Shown: positions 1 to 9,861, counted from the stretch's first letter. The stretch is DNA of 35,700 bases from Candidatus Doudnabacteria bacterium CG10_big_fil_rev_8_21_14_0_10_41_10 (GCA_002773695.1 PFAJ01000017.1:1-35700); one strand, 5' to 3'. Notes: generated from the sequence alone by a model not told the origin. Numbers and translations are program-made.

Positions 1-106
1 ATTTTACCCTAGACTGGTGCACTCTGACCTGAATTCAGTATTGTTCTATAAGTCTTGACACAGGGAAACAAAAGCTCACTCTTAAATTGAAAGGAGAGCA
101 AGACGA

Positions 107-265
107 ATGGAAAATTCACGTACTAGGTGGACAAGGTCACCTTTCGATCGACACCCATATACCCCAAGCCCGAAGACAACTGGGCGGTCTAACAGCCCTA
201 AGACATCAAAAGATCAATCGGCTACTTGGACTGTGGGCGATCGACAAACAAAAACGGATCGGTAG
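107..265 (+). CDS. possible small Arg/Ser/Thr-rich protein (52 aa, MENSRTRWTRSPFDRHP...)
   Basis: ATG preceded by AAAGGAGAG about 9 nt upstream; overlaps the 82-aa track ORF 87..335 in another frame (TTG start). Only one of the two can be right. Confidence 0.25.
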   Translation: MENSRTRWTRSPFDRHPYTPSPKTTGRSNSPKTSKDQSATWTVGDRQTKTDR

Positions 266-442
266 ACGCTTGCACGATGAATACTGGATGGATAATCCGG
301 CACGCATGCAAGATCAAGCAGATCCGTTTTTGTGATACAGACGATCTAACGCCTCAGAAACAAAAATCAATTACAATTAAAAGCTTTTAAAATGATACAA
401 TCTATGATAAAATTACCTTTAGGATGTTTGTAAGGAGACTTT

Positions 443-652
443 ATGGCTCAGTATGACGGCTATAATCCTAAATTGGGTTTCTTTGGTAATGTTCTTTTGA
501 AGGTTGCAACAAGAGTGGCGGCAGACAAGCTTAGTCCTGGATGCGCTGGTTGGAGAAGAGTGGCAATAGTCACACTGGCCGAACGAGAAATCCATCAACA
601 AATCAGCAATGGTAATAAAGATCAAAACTCCAAACCCGCTAACGAGGCTTAA
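443..652 (+). CDS. small hypothetical protein (69 aa)
   Basis: ORF with AAGGAG about 6 nt before ATG, AT-rich promoter-like DNA upstream and hairpin plus T-run downstream. Confidence 0.45.
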   Translation: MAQYDGYNPKLGFFGNVLLKVATRVAADKLSPGCAGWRRVAIVTLAEREIHQQISNGNKDQNSKPANEA

Positions 653-684
653 AGCTCGACCAATAAGCGCCCTCTTAGGCGCTC

Positions 685-741
685 CCGGCGATAGGCACAA
701 CCCAGGCATGGACTTCATGTCCAGCCGGTGATTTTTTTATT
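685..741 (+). terminator. putative branched rho-independent terminator after the 69-aa ORF
   Basis: CCGGC...GCCGG outer stem enclosing TGGAC-ttcat-GTCCA, followed by TGATTTTTTTATTTAT. Confidence 0.4.
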
Positions 742-932
742 TATATCTAGCAAAAAACCTCCCCTAGCGTTCTATAAAAAATTCCATAAATTAATCCGTA
801 TATCAACTGAATGGAAATTTGTCTCTATTCACGTTATTCGCATTTCTTTGAAAGCTTAAAAAGAAGTGCCAACGATTCGCATAAATCAGAGCAAGAACTC
901 GAAAAGCAAAAAATTTATAATTCCTGATAACA

Positions 933-984
933 AAAAGCCGCCTGTTTTAGGACTAAAGATTTTAGTGCAAATTAGGCGGCTTTT
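933..984 (-). terminator. rho-independent (bidirectional-looking) terminator downstream of HU gene
   Basis: AAAAGCCGCCT ... AGGCGGCTTTT 11-bp inverted repeat immediately after the HU stop. Confidence 0.65.
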
Positions 985-993
985 ATCCTATCT

Positions 994-1266
994 TTACAAG
1001 ATAGCTTCCTTGGCAGCTTTTGCCACACGGAATTTCAAAACGGTTTTAGCAGGGATCTTGATGGTCTCGCCAGTGGCTGGGTTTCGACCCATCCGTTCTT
1101 TGCGATCTTTTTTAACCATCTTGCCAAGACCTGGGATAGTGAACTCACCGGATTTTTTGGTTTCAGCATGGGCCAAATTGACCAATGCCTCAACAATCTC
1201 GGAGGCTTCTTTCCTGGTCTTACCCAGCTTTTCAGCCAAGGCATTTAGCATCTCTGATTTTGTCAT
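994..1266 (-). CDS. hup: HU family DNA-binding protein
   Basis: MTKSEMLNALAEKLGKTRKEASEIVEAL...GRNPATGETIKIPAKTVLKFRVAKAAKEAI is classic HU/IHF sequence. Confidence 0.95.
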   Translation of the reverse strand: MTKSEMLNALAEKLGKTRKEASEIVEALVNLAHAETKKSGEFTIPGLGKMVKKDRKERMGRNPATGETIKIPAKTVLKFRVAKAAKEAIL

Positions 1267-1471
1267 GGTATATTTGTTTAATTGTGAAATTTATTTCATA
1301 ATAATCAATTTACATGCTTACAAAGGGCAGAATAGCTGATGATTTTTAAAAATGCAAGCTTTATTAGTTATCCACAAATCTATCGTGGTCCCCGATATCA
1401 TCCCCGAAAACTACCCACAACCACATCCAAACTTTAGATAAGTATAGCAAAACAAGGGATTTTTGGGAAAT

Positions 1472-2176
1472 TCAATTCCGAAACCCAATAAAAGCAACCA
1501 TGGCTTGAACAGTTTTTGGCTTGTCCCGGCGGTAAGAAAAAAATCTGGTTTCATCTTCGTAAGTGCACTGCCCGCTCACTGATATATTTTCTTCCCGAAG
1601 ACCTTTCTCCACAAGCTGCAAACGGATAACCTTGAATAAATCTAAGTAATGCTTCTCTTTTAAAAATAGCGCTTTGGGATACATTTTAAATTTTTCAGCA
1701 ACATTATTTTGAATTTCATAATGACATCTCTGTATCCCCGGTCCTAAAAGAACCCTCAACATCTTTGGGTTGACCTTAAAATTATCTTCCAGTGCTGTGA
1801 GGGTATTTAAAACTATCCCGGCTAGTATTCCCTTCCATCCACCATGGGCGATGGCGACGACTTGTTTTTCTTGATCATAAAAATAAATGGGGATACAGTC
1901 AGCCACCGTAACAGTTAAGATCGTCCCTCGATCTTTCGTAGCTAAACCATCTGTCCCTTTAACAATCTTCCCACGATTTTTTTTTCCTACTATTTTAACC
2001 CTGGCACCATGGACAAGGCCGGCCGAAACTACCGAAGTAAAAGGAATTTTTTTGTTACTAAAAAAACGCTCTCGATTATTTTTTGATTCACGAGCGCCCA
2101 GTTTCATATTCCCATCCGGCTTCTCAGAGACGCCGATGATAATTTCTGGGTATTCAGAAAAATCTTCAAGTATCAT
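1472..2176 (-). CDS. pgeF: YfiH/laccase-domain protein (peptidoglycan editing factor PgeF / polyphenol oxidase family)
   Basis: VTVADCIPIYFYD...VAIAHGGWKGILAGI...LLGPGIQRCHYEI motifs typical of the Cu-oxidase_4 family. Confidence 0.88.
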   Translation of the reverse strand: MILEDFSEYPEIIIGVSEKPDGNMKLGARESKNNRERFFSNKKIPFTSVVSAGLVHGARVKIVGKKNRGKIVKGTDGLATKDRGTILTVTVADCIPIYFYDQEKQVVAIAHGGWKGILAGIVLNTLTALEDNFKVNPKMLRVLLGPGIQRCHYEIQNNVAEKFKMYPKALFLKEKHYLDLFKVIRLQLVEKGLREENISVSGQCTYEDETRFFSYRRDKPKTVQAMVAFIGFRN

Positions 2177-2182
2177 TTTATA

Positions 2183-2629
2183 TCAAAAATCTTTTTCTTT
2201 ATTAACACTTCCTTCTTCTTTTCCAATTTCTCTTATCCCGGTAATCCTACTAGTCTTTATTAGTTTATAGTTTTTTGGATCAGGTACTAATCGAAATTCT
2301 AAATAGTCACCTCTTATAATTTGGCCCGCTCTTAGCATACTCCCTCCCATTGAAGACCCATCAATTCGCGCAGTCACCGGTTGCGGACAGTACTTTGGGT
2401 GACCCGATATCATCACTTCACCACCATTTATAATTTCGATAATGTACGTAGTATTCTGGGTTTTAACTTCCAGCCGGGTGCTCGGTTTTAATTTTTCTAA
2501 TTTTACTCCGCCCTCGACCTCCCCACGAATTATCGCACTGTTTACTTCTTGTGCCAAGTGCGAATTTGGTATTAAAAAATCCTTTTCCGACGGTCCCCCT
2601 TCTCCCCGCGAAAATGGATCTTTTGACAT
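2183..2629 (-). CDS. hypothetical protein
   Basis: 148-aa ORF, adjacent and same strand; includes GHPKYCPQPVTARIDGSSMGGSMLRAGQI. No named family recognised with certainty. Confidence 0.6.
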   Translation of the reverse strand: MSKDPFSRGEGGPSEKDFLIPNSHLAQEVNSAIIRGEVEGGVKLEKLKPSTRLEVKTQNTTYIIEIINGGEVMISGHPKYCPQPVTARIDGSSMGGSMLRAGQIIRGDYLEFRLVPDPKNYKLIKTSRITGIREIGKEEGSVNKEKDF

Positions 2630-2638
2630 ACAAATTGA

Positions 2639-3424
2639 TTACTTTATTTCAACAATTTTTTTCTTTAAATTTTCTTCTTTTTTCTTTTCCGTTTCGTCTT
2701 CCAGTTCCTTAACCTCCCGTTTGACATCCTTTTCACTTTTGTAAAATTTTAGCAATGTAAACGCGATTAACGATCCAACCAACATTCCAAAAAGGTTGAA
2801 CAGAAAAATAACAAAATAATATCGAGCTAGGCTGATATCAAATGCAGCTAAACGAATTCCTACCAGGCTCAAAGGTGGTACCAACGAAACTGCGATCGCC
2901 ACTCCTGGTAAAACTTCCGCGTTTTCTTTTTTTACCCAAGCAAAAGTAGCCGCCATACCAGCAGCAACAGCTACTAAAAAATATAACATGGCGGTTCTGG
3001 TGGTATTTTCAAAAGCGTGTCCTATTTCTCGTATTCCAAAGATCAATGCTAAAATAAACGACCCCAAAACCACGATGAAAAAGGACTTGATAAGCAGACT
3101 GCTGGCATTTTTAATAGGTCCACCCTGCCCCACCGCAAACCCAAGGGCGGTTACAAAAATCGGGGTCAAAACCGGAGCCACCAGCATACCGCCAATAACA
3201 ATAAAAGCATTTTCTAAAAGCAAACCGGCTGCCACGATAACAGTCGCTAGAATTAAAAAAGTGTAATAAGAGGAAGACGGTTTGCTCTTTGCGAAAAGCT
3301 CGTCTACTGTTTTTCTCTGGTCGGTTTTTGTGACTTTTAAAATCTGTTGTTTTTTTTCTTGCTCGTTGTTTGCCATGTGCCAAATTATACTACAAACTTT
3401 ATAATCCTTAAAACTATTAATCAA
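2639..3424 (-). CDS. TIGR00341/DUF389 family membrane protein
   Basis: Multiple TM segments with ATVIVAAGLLLENAFIVIGGMLVAPVLTPI, characteristic of DUF389. Confidence 0.8.
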   Translation of the reverse strand: MINSFKDYKVCSIIWHMANNEQEKKQQILKVTKTDQRKTVDELFAKSKPSSSYYTFLILATVIVAAGLLLENAFIVIGGMLVAPVLTPIFVTALGFAVGQGGPIKNASSLLIKSFFIVVLGSFILALIFGIREIGHAFENTTRTAMLYFLVAVAAGMAATFAWVKKENAEVLPGVAIAVSLVPPLSLVGIRLAAFDISLARYYFVIFLFNLFGMLVGSLIAFTLLKFYKSEKDVKREVKELEDETEKKKEENLKKKIVEIK

Positions 3425-3459
3425 ATGTCAAGGAACGTCCTTGGCTATTTGGAAAAAAA

Positions 3460-4380
3460 TTAAAACCAACGGTTCTTGAAAAATAGAAATGTTAAGACTA
3501 AAGAGACCACTGCGCTTAACAAAACAATCCCCCAAAAGGCATTTGGCGAGTTAGCACCGGGAAGTGCAACATTCATTCCATATAAGCTGGTAAAAATAAC
3601 CGACACTGACAAAATAATCGTTAAACCAGTAAGAATCTTCATCACTCGGTTCAAATTATTTGTCAAAATAGTCGAATACGCCTCGCGGATATTTACAATA
3701 GTTCTCAAAGAAGCGCGAGCCTGAATAATTATCTGTTCGGCAGAGAGCGCTAAATCTTCTACCAAATCTTTATCCCGTTCGTAAAGTTGTAAAATTTTAC
3801 CAGTAACCAGTTGTTCCAAAATAGCGCTTGCCGGCACCATTCCTGCCAAAAAATCGTTAAGGATTTCCTCAAACTGGATAAACTGGACAACGGTACGGTT
3901 GTCTATCTTTTCAAAAGTCGCGCCAATCGTCCTCACTCGTTTTCGAATTTCAGTTAGAAAGTTACTGTACGCAATACTGGTTTCAGAAAAAATTTGAAGT
4001 ACTACTTTGGTTTTTTGAGTAGTATTAAAATCGGCGTGATCTTTTTGCAATTTTTGTAAAAATGGTAAAGGCTCGCGAGAAACTGTGATTACAAAATCTT
4101 CACCAATCGCGACTAACACAGGTACAGTAGTAACCCGACCATTTTCCTGATAAGGTACTCGACGAAAAAAATAAGTCGCGTTTTTTTCCAATTCTAACCG
4201 AGGAACCTCGTGAGGGTCGGTTGCGTCTATCAAATGCCCGAGTTCCAACCCGTGTCTGTCCGCCAAAAACTCCAACTCTTCTCGGCTCGGAGCTTCTAGA
4301 TATATCCAAGAACCAACTCTAAATTCCTTCAGAATCTGAATCTTGCTGTCTTTAATTGATTTGTAGAAGTATTTGATCAT
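3460..4380 (-). CDS. corA: CorA-like magnesium/cobalt transporter
   Basis: C-terminal YGMNVALPG (GMN motif) plus two TM helices. Confidence 0.9.
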   Translation of the reverse strand: MIKYFYKSIKDSKIQILKEFRVGSWIYLEAPSREELEFLADRHGLELGHLIDATDPHEVPRLELEKNATYFFRRVPYQENGRVTTVPVLVAIGEDFVITVSREPLPFLQKLQKDHADFNTTQKTKVVLQIFSETSIAYSNFLTEIRKRVRTIGATFEKIDNRTVVQFIQFEEILNDFLAGMVPASAILEQLVTGKILQLYERDKDLVEDLALSAEQIIIQARASLRTIVNIREAYSTILTNNLNRVMKILTGLTIILSVSVIFTSLYGMNVALPGANSPNAFWGIVLLSAVVSLVLTFLFFKNRWF

Positions 4381-4455
4381 GCTTGTTATTTTTAGCTTAT
4401 TTAAGCTAATTATAACACAAATTTGCTATTATAACCAGACGGCTTTTAGGGAATT

Positions 4456-4806
4456 TTAAATTAAAGGACTTTTGGGTATTTGAGTGTTTATCCAAGAATT
4501 CGCAATGGATAATATCAAGCTGAAAAGTACCGCTGCCCAAAACCCGTCGACATAAAATCCAGGAACGATTTTTCCTGCTAAAAGAATTATTACAGCATTT
4601 ATAACAAGCAAAAATAACCCCAATGAAAAAATAGTAATCGGTAAAGTAAGCAGGACTAAAAGCGGTTTAACAACATAGTTAAGTAAACCCAAAACCATGG
4701 CGACGATTACAGCCGTCAAAAACCCTTCGACCGAAACTCCGGGTAAAATATAGGCCAGCACAAAAACTACCAAAGCTCCTAACAAAATATTTGTAAATGC
4801 TCTCAT
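4456..4806 (-). CDS. phage holin family IV / small 4-TM membrane protein
   Basis: MRAFTNILLGALVVFVLAYILPGVSVEGFLTAVIVAMVLGLLNYVVKPLLVLLTLPITIFSLGLFLLVINA matches the widespread holin_4 superfamily pattern. Confidence 0.8.
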   Translation of the reverse strand: MRAFTNILLGALVVFVLAYILPGVSVEGFLTAVIVAMVLGLLNYVVKPLLVLLTLPITIFSLGLFLLVINAVIILLAGKIVPGFYVDGFWAAVLFSLILSIANSWINTQIPKSPLI

Positions 4807-4807
4807 A

Positions 4808-5644
4808 TTATTTTATTTTGCAAACCTTTGACGCCTCATCAAGAATAATATTTTCTTGAAGATTCGTAGCGTTAATTATTTTCATAGACATCGGATTATT
4901 AACTAAATCGTGGCACAACACAAACCCATTTTTTAACAAATCCCTTTGTTGCACCAAGCTAAGTGAAGACAAACTAGTTACCGGTAACAATCCCGAGGTC
5001 TCGATGATTTCCTGCAAACTTCCCTTCGCCGGATAATTCCAACCAATCAACTCCAACCCCTCGCATTCAGCGTAGGCAATCGCGTCTTGGGTGAATTTTG
5101 TGTTGGTTATGAGGATTGCTTTATGAAAATGTGGTTTTCGTAGCTTGCTCTTCACAATATCGTCAAAGCGGGCCTTAACATACAAAGCGGTTTTAATATC
5201 AGTTTTAAAACCAGGATGATTGTGAAATTTTGCCTCCACCAAGACATGTTCTTGCCCTTTTCTTGCCACAACATCAACTTCGTGCATAACACATTTACCC
5301 ATTACCATCTGACGTAGTTCAACCGAATAACCTTTGGCTTTCAAAAACTCCCCAATAAAATTTTCAAAAGTATGCCCGCTTGGGCCCAGTGCTAAAAGCG
5401 CTTGTTTTAAATTGTACCTTGCAGAAAGTGGGGCTCTTTTTTGGGAAAGTAAATTTAACGCCTGGTCGTGAATTTGTGATGTTCTCGTTCCATCACGCAG
5501 ACCCACTTTTATGCTCTTTACTATTTCTTTAGCTACTTTTGGAGAAGAGCCAACGCGTTTTAGTGAGCGCTCAAGTTTAAACTCGGAAAACGGCTCGTAT
5601 TTTCCGTTATACTTCTTTACTAAAATTTTCTTATTCCTTTTCAA
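4808..5644 (-). CDS. ATP-cone domain protein fused to a restriction-endonuclease-like (Mrr-type) domain
   Basis: N-terminal ATP-cone-like KKYNGKYEPFSEFKLERSLKRVG...; central EVDVVARKGQEHVLVEAKFHN fits a D-x(n)-ExK nuclease core. Confidence 0.7.
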   Translation of the reverse strand: MKRNKKILVKKYNGKYEPFSEFKLERSLKRVGSSPKVAKEIVKSIKVGLRDGTRTSQIHDQALNLLSQKRAPLSARYNLKQALLALGPSGHTFENFIGEFLKAKGYSVELRQMVMGKCVMHEVDVVARKGQEHVLVEAKFHNHPGFKTDIKTALYVKARFDDIVKSKLRKPHFHKAILITNTKFTQDAIAYAECEGLELIGWNYPAKGSLQEIIETSGLLPVTSLSSLSLVQQRDLLKNGFVLCHDLVNNPMSMKIINATNLQENIILDEASKVCKIK

Positions 5645-5659
5645 ATTTGTAGATTGAAA

Positions 5660-5962
5660 CTAAGCTTTTTTTAAACGTTTTTTCGTCTTTTTATCTGAAA
5701 CAAAATATTTTCCTAAAGACAAAGTCCCTAAAAAATCAACAAATTTTCTTATCTTTTCCCCTTCTTGTCGCACCGTCTCACGTAAACCGGTAATGTCTTT
5801 GGCAATCGCTTCTGCTTCTTGTTTGATGTGTCCGATGATTTTCTTTGCATCTCGCAAGATTTTTATTAAATAAACCAAAACCACCGCAACCAAAATCGCC
5901 AACAGTATGGTGATAACAGTTGTTACAAAGAAAAATATGTCCGATTTGATGATACTTTCCAT
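5660..5962 (-). CDS. small membrane-anchored coiled-coil hypothetical protein
   Basis: N-terminal TM helix followed by a charged helical region; 100 aa. Confidence 0.6.
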   Translation of the reverse strand: MESIIKSDIFFFVTTVITILLAILVAVVLVYLIKILRDAKKIIGHIKQEAEAIAKDITGLRETVRQEGEKIRKFVDFLGTLSLGKYFVSDKKTKKRLKKA

Positions 5963-6031
5963 ATGTTTATTATACCAAAAAAATTAATAACTTTAAAACT
6001 CTTTAAACTTTCCCGGCTTAATTACAAAAAT

Positions 6032-6676
6032 TTATGTTGTCCCTCTAACTAAACAGTTTTTTGCTTTACTCAACATCGTCTTAAAATTCACATCCATTTT
6101 AAATACTTTCAGATTATACTTTCTTGCCTGTTGATTAAAATACCGGCCAAACTCGCTTATCATAGTCGCTATTTTCTTGTAAGTATCTTTATCCGCGGTC
6201 CTTTTTACAAACCAGTCATTTCTATCTGCATACTTCACACTATTCCTAAGGATGTTATCTATGTTAGTCTTTATTAGAAAAATACTTTGGAAATTTTTCT
6301 TTCCATACTTTTTCTGCAAATTAATCACCAGCTGTGGATGAACGTGGTAACCTTCGATGATATAGCTTCTACCCTCTTTTAATTCCGATTCAACCAGCAT
6401 TTCTATGGCTTTCCACACGGCTTGCGACTGTTTGATATATACCGAAACTATCTGATTCGAAGTATAATTATTGTACATCAAATCATTACTATATTTAGTC
6501 TTTTTTCTGATAATAGTTTTAGGGAAACGTTTTGAAAAATCCTTGTCAGAAGTGTAACCCATGGCAATCGCTTCCAGCGTATCTGAAGCAACCCAAGGGA
6601 TGCCTAGGGTTTTACTAATTGTTTTTGCAAGCGTGGTCTTTCCGCAACGCGGCGCGCCACCAATAAGATAAATCAT
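6032..6676 (-). CDS. P-loop kinase (AAA / 2-phosphoglycerate kinase-like)
   Basis: N-terminal Walker A GGAPRCGKTTLAKTIS. Confidence 0.7.
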   Translation of the reverse strand: MIYLIGGAPRCGKTTLAKTISKTLGIPWVASDTLEAIAMGYTSDKDFSKRFPKTIIRKKTKYSNDLMYNNYTSNQIVSVYIKQSQAVWKAIEMLVESELKEGRSYIIEGYHVHPQLVINLQKKYGKKNFQSIFLIKTNIDNILRNSVKYADRNDWFVKRTADKDTYKKIATMISEFGRYFNQQARKYNLKVFKMDVNFKTMLSKAKNCLVRGTT

Positions 6677-6693
6677 AAATCTACATATGATGT

Positions 6694-7329
6694 TTAAAAC
6701 TCCTTCTCTTGCCCTATCTCGATTACGGAGAATTCTATTCCCTCCGCACCGAGGAATTTTTCGGGCAGTATATGGAATGGCTCGATAATTTTGAGCATGC
6801 CGTCATGGACAGGGAAACAATACTTTGGTTTGATTTCCTTCCCATAATCAAGCGCTTCCGCCATCTTTACCCACGGTCCCGCCACAGGCAGAGCCAGTAT
6901 TTCAACCGGTTTTCCCGGATTGAAAAAAACGTCGCCAGGGTAAAAAAACCGATTGGCAATAAAATAACCGGTATTATCCACTTGTGGAACGCCGGGATAA
7001 ATCACTGCGTGCTTTTCTCCAAATGCTTCGATCAATACATTATTAACAGTCACCGACTGACCGTGTTCCAAAAGTTCGTATTTAATATTTTCCGCATCCA
7101 GTATTTTTCCCACGCCTTTTACCGTATAAATTTTTGCTTCTGGGTTATTTTTCAAAACTTTCTTTACCGACTCTACATGAAAATGATCAGCGTGTTCATG
7201 AGTGATCAAAACAACGTCGATATTTTTTTCTTCATTTTGTCTTGTGCTCCAAACCCCTGGATCGGTCAAAATCTTCAACGCGCCTTCCTCAACAACCAGA
7301 CAACAATGTCCAATTTTTTTTATCTTCAT
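6694..7329 (-). CDS. MBL-fold metallo-hydrolase (UlaG-like)
   Basis: VLITHEHADHFH motif, downstream YPGD and PVHDGM. Confidence 0.88.
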   Translation of the reverse strand: MKIKKIGHCCLVVEEGALKILTDPGVWSTRQNEEKNIDVVLITHEHADHFHVESVKKVLKNNPEAKIYTVKGVGKILDAENIKYELLEHGQSVTVNNVLIEAFGEKHAVIYPGVPQVDNTGYFIANRFFYPGDVFFNPGKPVEILALPVAGPWVKMAEALDYGKEIKPKYCFPVHDGMLKIIEPFHILPEKFLGAEGIEFSVIEIGQEKEF

Positions 7330-7342
7330 AATCTCCCATTTC

Positions 7343-7376
7343 CTATAGTTTGATAGTACGTACTATGAAACTATAG
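7343..7376. repeat. 34-bp near-perfect palindrome in the MBL/epimerase intergenic gap
   Basis: CTATAGTTTGATAGTAC|GTACTATGAAACTATAG, 16 of 17 pairs complementary. Confidence 0.85.
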
Positions 7377-7387
7377 ACATTATTATT

Positions 7388-8137
7388 TTAATATTTGAGT
7401 ATCGTAAATTCGGCGCCTTGTGAATTATTTTTTGGACTATATCCCAAATCCTTCTTAGCGTTGTCTATATCAAAAAGTAAACCGCTATTATTTGAAATCG
7501 CATAATATACCCCAAATCCAATTTCAGAATTTAAAACTTTTACTATTAATTGAATTAAATCATCATGCGAAATCCAAATCTTTAAATTTTTATTGTCTTT
7601 TGTCGGGTCATCGTCTGCCAGAAAAGCCCCGATACGCAAACAGATAACAGATAATCCCTCGAGCTCATAATATTGGCGCGCTAAAGCTTCACCGAAAACC
7701 TTGCTTGACGCATAATAACCATCTGGGCTGACCGGATCTTGAATTGATATCCTTTTTTCTAAAATTTTTTCATTTAAATACTTCTGATAAACCCCGGTAA
7801 CATGTATCGTACTGGCGTAAATAACTTTCTTCACTTTGTTTTGAGTGGCGACTTGAAATAAATTTTTTGTAGAAATTATATTGTTTTTCAAAACCGAATC
7901 CCATAAAGCATTAGGGTTGGAATCCGCGGCTAAGTGGATAATATAATCTATACTTTTTGCTTCTTCGAAAACTTTTTGTGCAAGAGTGAAATCGGAGAGG
8001 TCGACTTTAAAATAATTTTTTTGGTTGGAGTCGACTGTATCCAGACCAATAATTTCAAACTTATCAGCTAGTTTGTTTGATAAAACCTTGCCTATTATCC
8101 CTTGAGAACCAGTTATTAACAATTTTGGTTTTTTCAT
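7388..8137 (-). CDS. NAD-dependent epimerase/dehydratase (extended SDR)
   Basis: KLLITGSQGIIGKVL nucleotide-binding motif and YYASSKVFGE YxxxK motif. Confidence 0.88.
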   Translation of the reverse strand: MKKPKLLITGSQGIIGKVLSNKLADKFEIIGLDTVDSNQKNYFKVDLSDFTLAQKVFEEAKSIDYIIHLAADSNPNALWDSVLKNNIISTKNLFQVATQNKVKKVIYASTIHVTGVYQKYLNEKILEKRISIQDPVSPDGYYASSKVFGEALARQYYELEGLSVICLRIGAFLADDDPTKDNKNLKIWISHDDLIQLIVKVLNSEIGFGVYYAISNNSGLLFDIDNAKKDLGYSPKNNSQGAEFTILKY

Positions 8138-8157
8138 GACAAGAGATTAATTGAAAT

Positions 8158-9852
8158 TTACCAACTCCCGCCGCCGCCGCCGCCAAAACCGCCACCGGAA
8201 AATCCGCCGGAAAAACCACTTCCGCCACCCGATGCCGAACCCGGTGAGGAAGCGAGCGTCGAGTTCGCCTCAGTATTAAAATCACCCAGACTATTGGCAA
8301 GGATTACTGCTGAAAAATGCAATCCCAGTGAGCCACCATACCAGCTTGGTGGGTGGTTATATACTCCTTCAAACTGAACCGCCCATTCTTTCTCGACACC
8401 CAAAACCATTGCGTAAGGCAACAATTTTTCAAATCTTTCCGGCGACTTTTCCGGCGCGTTATGAAATTTGATCCGATCTTTTTCCGCGACCGACAAATAT
8501 TCTTTCAGCCCCAAAATATGATCTCTGGCTTCTGCGCCAATTTTAGTTTTTGCTGGCATAAAAAAACTAAATCCGATAATTATTACCCCGGACACAATAA
8601 AACTCACCACCCCAAGTGATCCCAAAATTCCTCCTAACCACATCCCAATAAACAACGTCCCGATCCCTACTCCAAGATAAATTTTTCTGACTTTGGAAGA
8701 ATCTTTCTCAAAAAATCCTTTTGTTACGGTCGAAACATATATCTGTTTTTTAAGTTCTGCCAAATCTTTGTAAAATTTATCTTTCAAGCTGGACAATTTA
8801 ACCGAAATTGTATCGCCAAAAATACTTTCCAACAATTTCTTCTCAAAGTCATTTTTTAAATCATCACCTGCTTTTAATTTGTCTAATTGGTAATCAACTT
8901 TCTTTCCAATAAACTTTTTCACTTCCAATCTTGTAATTTTTAAATACCCCAAAACCGCCAAATTGATTATATCGGCCGAAACATCTTTGTTGTCAGCCCG
9001 CTCATCGATAATTGTCCCCACCTCCGAAGGTGTAAGATTTTCTGGTGGATCATACTGGGCAACTACAGTCGAATATCCTTGTGGGTCCCGACCACGAGTC
9101 CACCACAACCGAAGGATTATTAAAAAAATCAAAATCGGGAGGAATAAAATTCCGTTGTCTTTTAAAGTGTCGAAAAGTTTTTGCCAAACGGTAGGTTCGT
9201 AGACCAAACCTTTGGGAAAACCGACAACGACGGTTAGGCCTTCACCTGAAAGCAAACTGTCTTGTGAAAATTGAGCCTCGCCATTTGCCAAAATAAGCGA
9301 CGAATCACAACCTTCACTACTGCCCCATAACCCCCCAAAACATGCGATATTTATATCATCTCGGCTTGCTTGTACAGGGAGTGTAACCGAAACGGAAACA
9401 TTTGCGATATTGACTATCCATTCGTCTCCCGTTGCGTTCCAATAAAGCTCGTCATAATCATTAAAATAATTCAGCGCCCGTTTTATTACGTAATGTATTG
9501 CGTAATGCTTTTGACCGGTCACAAAAACATCTGCATCGCCAATTTTTATACTTTTATAATCTCCTTTGTTACTAACCTCAAAATTATAAGCGCGACCAAA
9601 TTCGTCGGTTACCGAAATCTCAGACAATCGCAGTTCAAAATTTCCTCCCCGCGCTTTATATTTATAAGGGATGTCTCGAAAAATCCCGTGTTTTTGTCCA
9701 TTTTCAAAATCGTAAATAATCGTTTCGGTCACATCAACACTTGAATCTTTATTGATTTTTATATCAACATCAAAACTTTCAATCGACTCCACCGCTAAAA
9801 CAGGAGTAGAAACCAATAACCCAAAAAAAATAAATGGTAATATTTTTTTCAT
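8158..9852 (-). CDS. DUF2207 domain-containing membrane protein
   Basis: Signal peptide, SFDVDIKINKDSSVDVTETIIYDF, TM helices and Gly-rich C-terminus GGGFGGGGGGSW. Confidence 0.88.
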   Translation of the reverse strand: MKKILPFIFFGLLVSTPVLAVESIESFDVDIKINKDSSVDVTETIIYDFENGQKHGIFRDIPYKYKARGGNFELRLSEISVTDEFGRAYNFEVSNKGDYKSIKIGDADVFVTGQKHYAIHYVIKRALNYFNDYDELYWNATGDEWIVNIANVSVSVTLPVQASRDDINIACFGGLWGSSEGCDSSLILANGEAQFSQDSLLSGEGLTVVVGFPKGLVYEPTVWQKLFDTLKDNGILFLPILIFLIILRLWWTRGRDPQGYSTVVAQYDPPENLTPSEVGTIIDERADNKDVSADIINLAVLGYLKITRLEVKKFIGKKVDYQLDKLKAGDDLKNDFEKKLLESIFGDTISVKLSSLKDKFYKDLAELKKQIYVSTVTKGFFEKDSSKVRKIYLGVGIGTLFIGMWLGGILGSLGVVSFIVSGVIIIGFSFFMPAKTKIGAEARDHILGLKEYLSVAEKDRIKFHNAPEKSPERFEKLLPYAMVLGVEKEWAVQFEGVYNHPPSWYGGSLGLHFSAVILANSLGDFNTEANSTLASSPGSASGGGSGFSGGFSGGGFGGGGGGSW

Positions 9853-9861
9853 GTAAAAAAA

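Noticed and set aside
866-1339. 157-aa plus-strand ORF across the HU gene
   Set aside because: Antisense to a clear HU gene and its terminator; no RBS or family signature.
1368-1376. Perfect DnaA box TTATCCACA with nearby ATCCCC motifs; possible origin
   Set aside because: Only one consensus box seen, no DUE-like cluster and no dnaA/dnaN neighbours; expected by chance at this scale.
6709-7353. 214-aa plus-strand ORF
   Set aside because: Antisense to the MBL-fold hydrolase, which has clear HxHxDH motifs.
8158-8260. GC-rich trinucleotide-like tract (GCCGCCGCCGCCGCC)
   Set aside because: It is simply the Gly-rich C-terminus typical of DUF2207 proteins, not a regulatory repeat.
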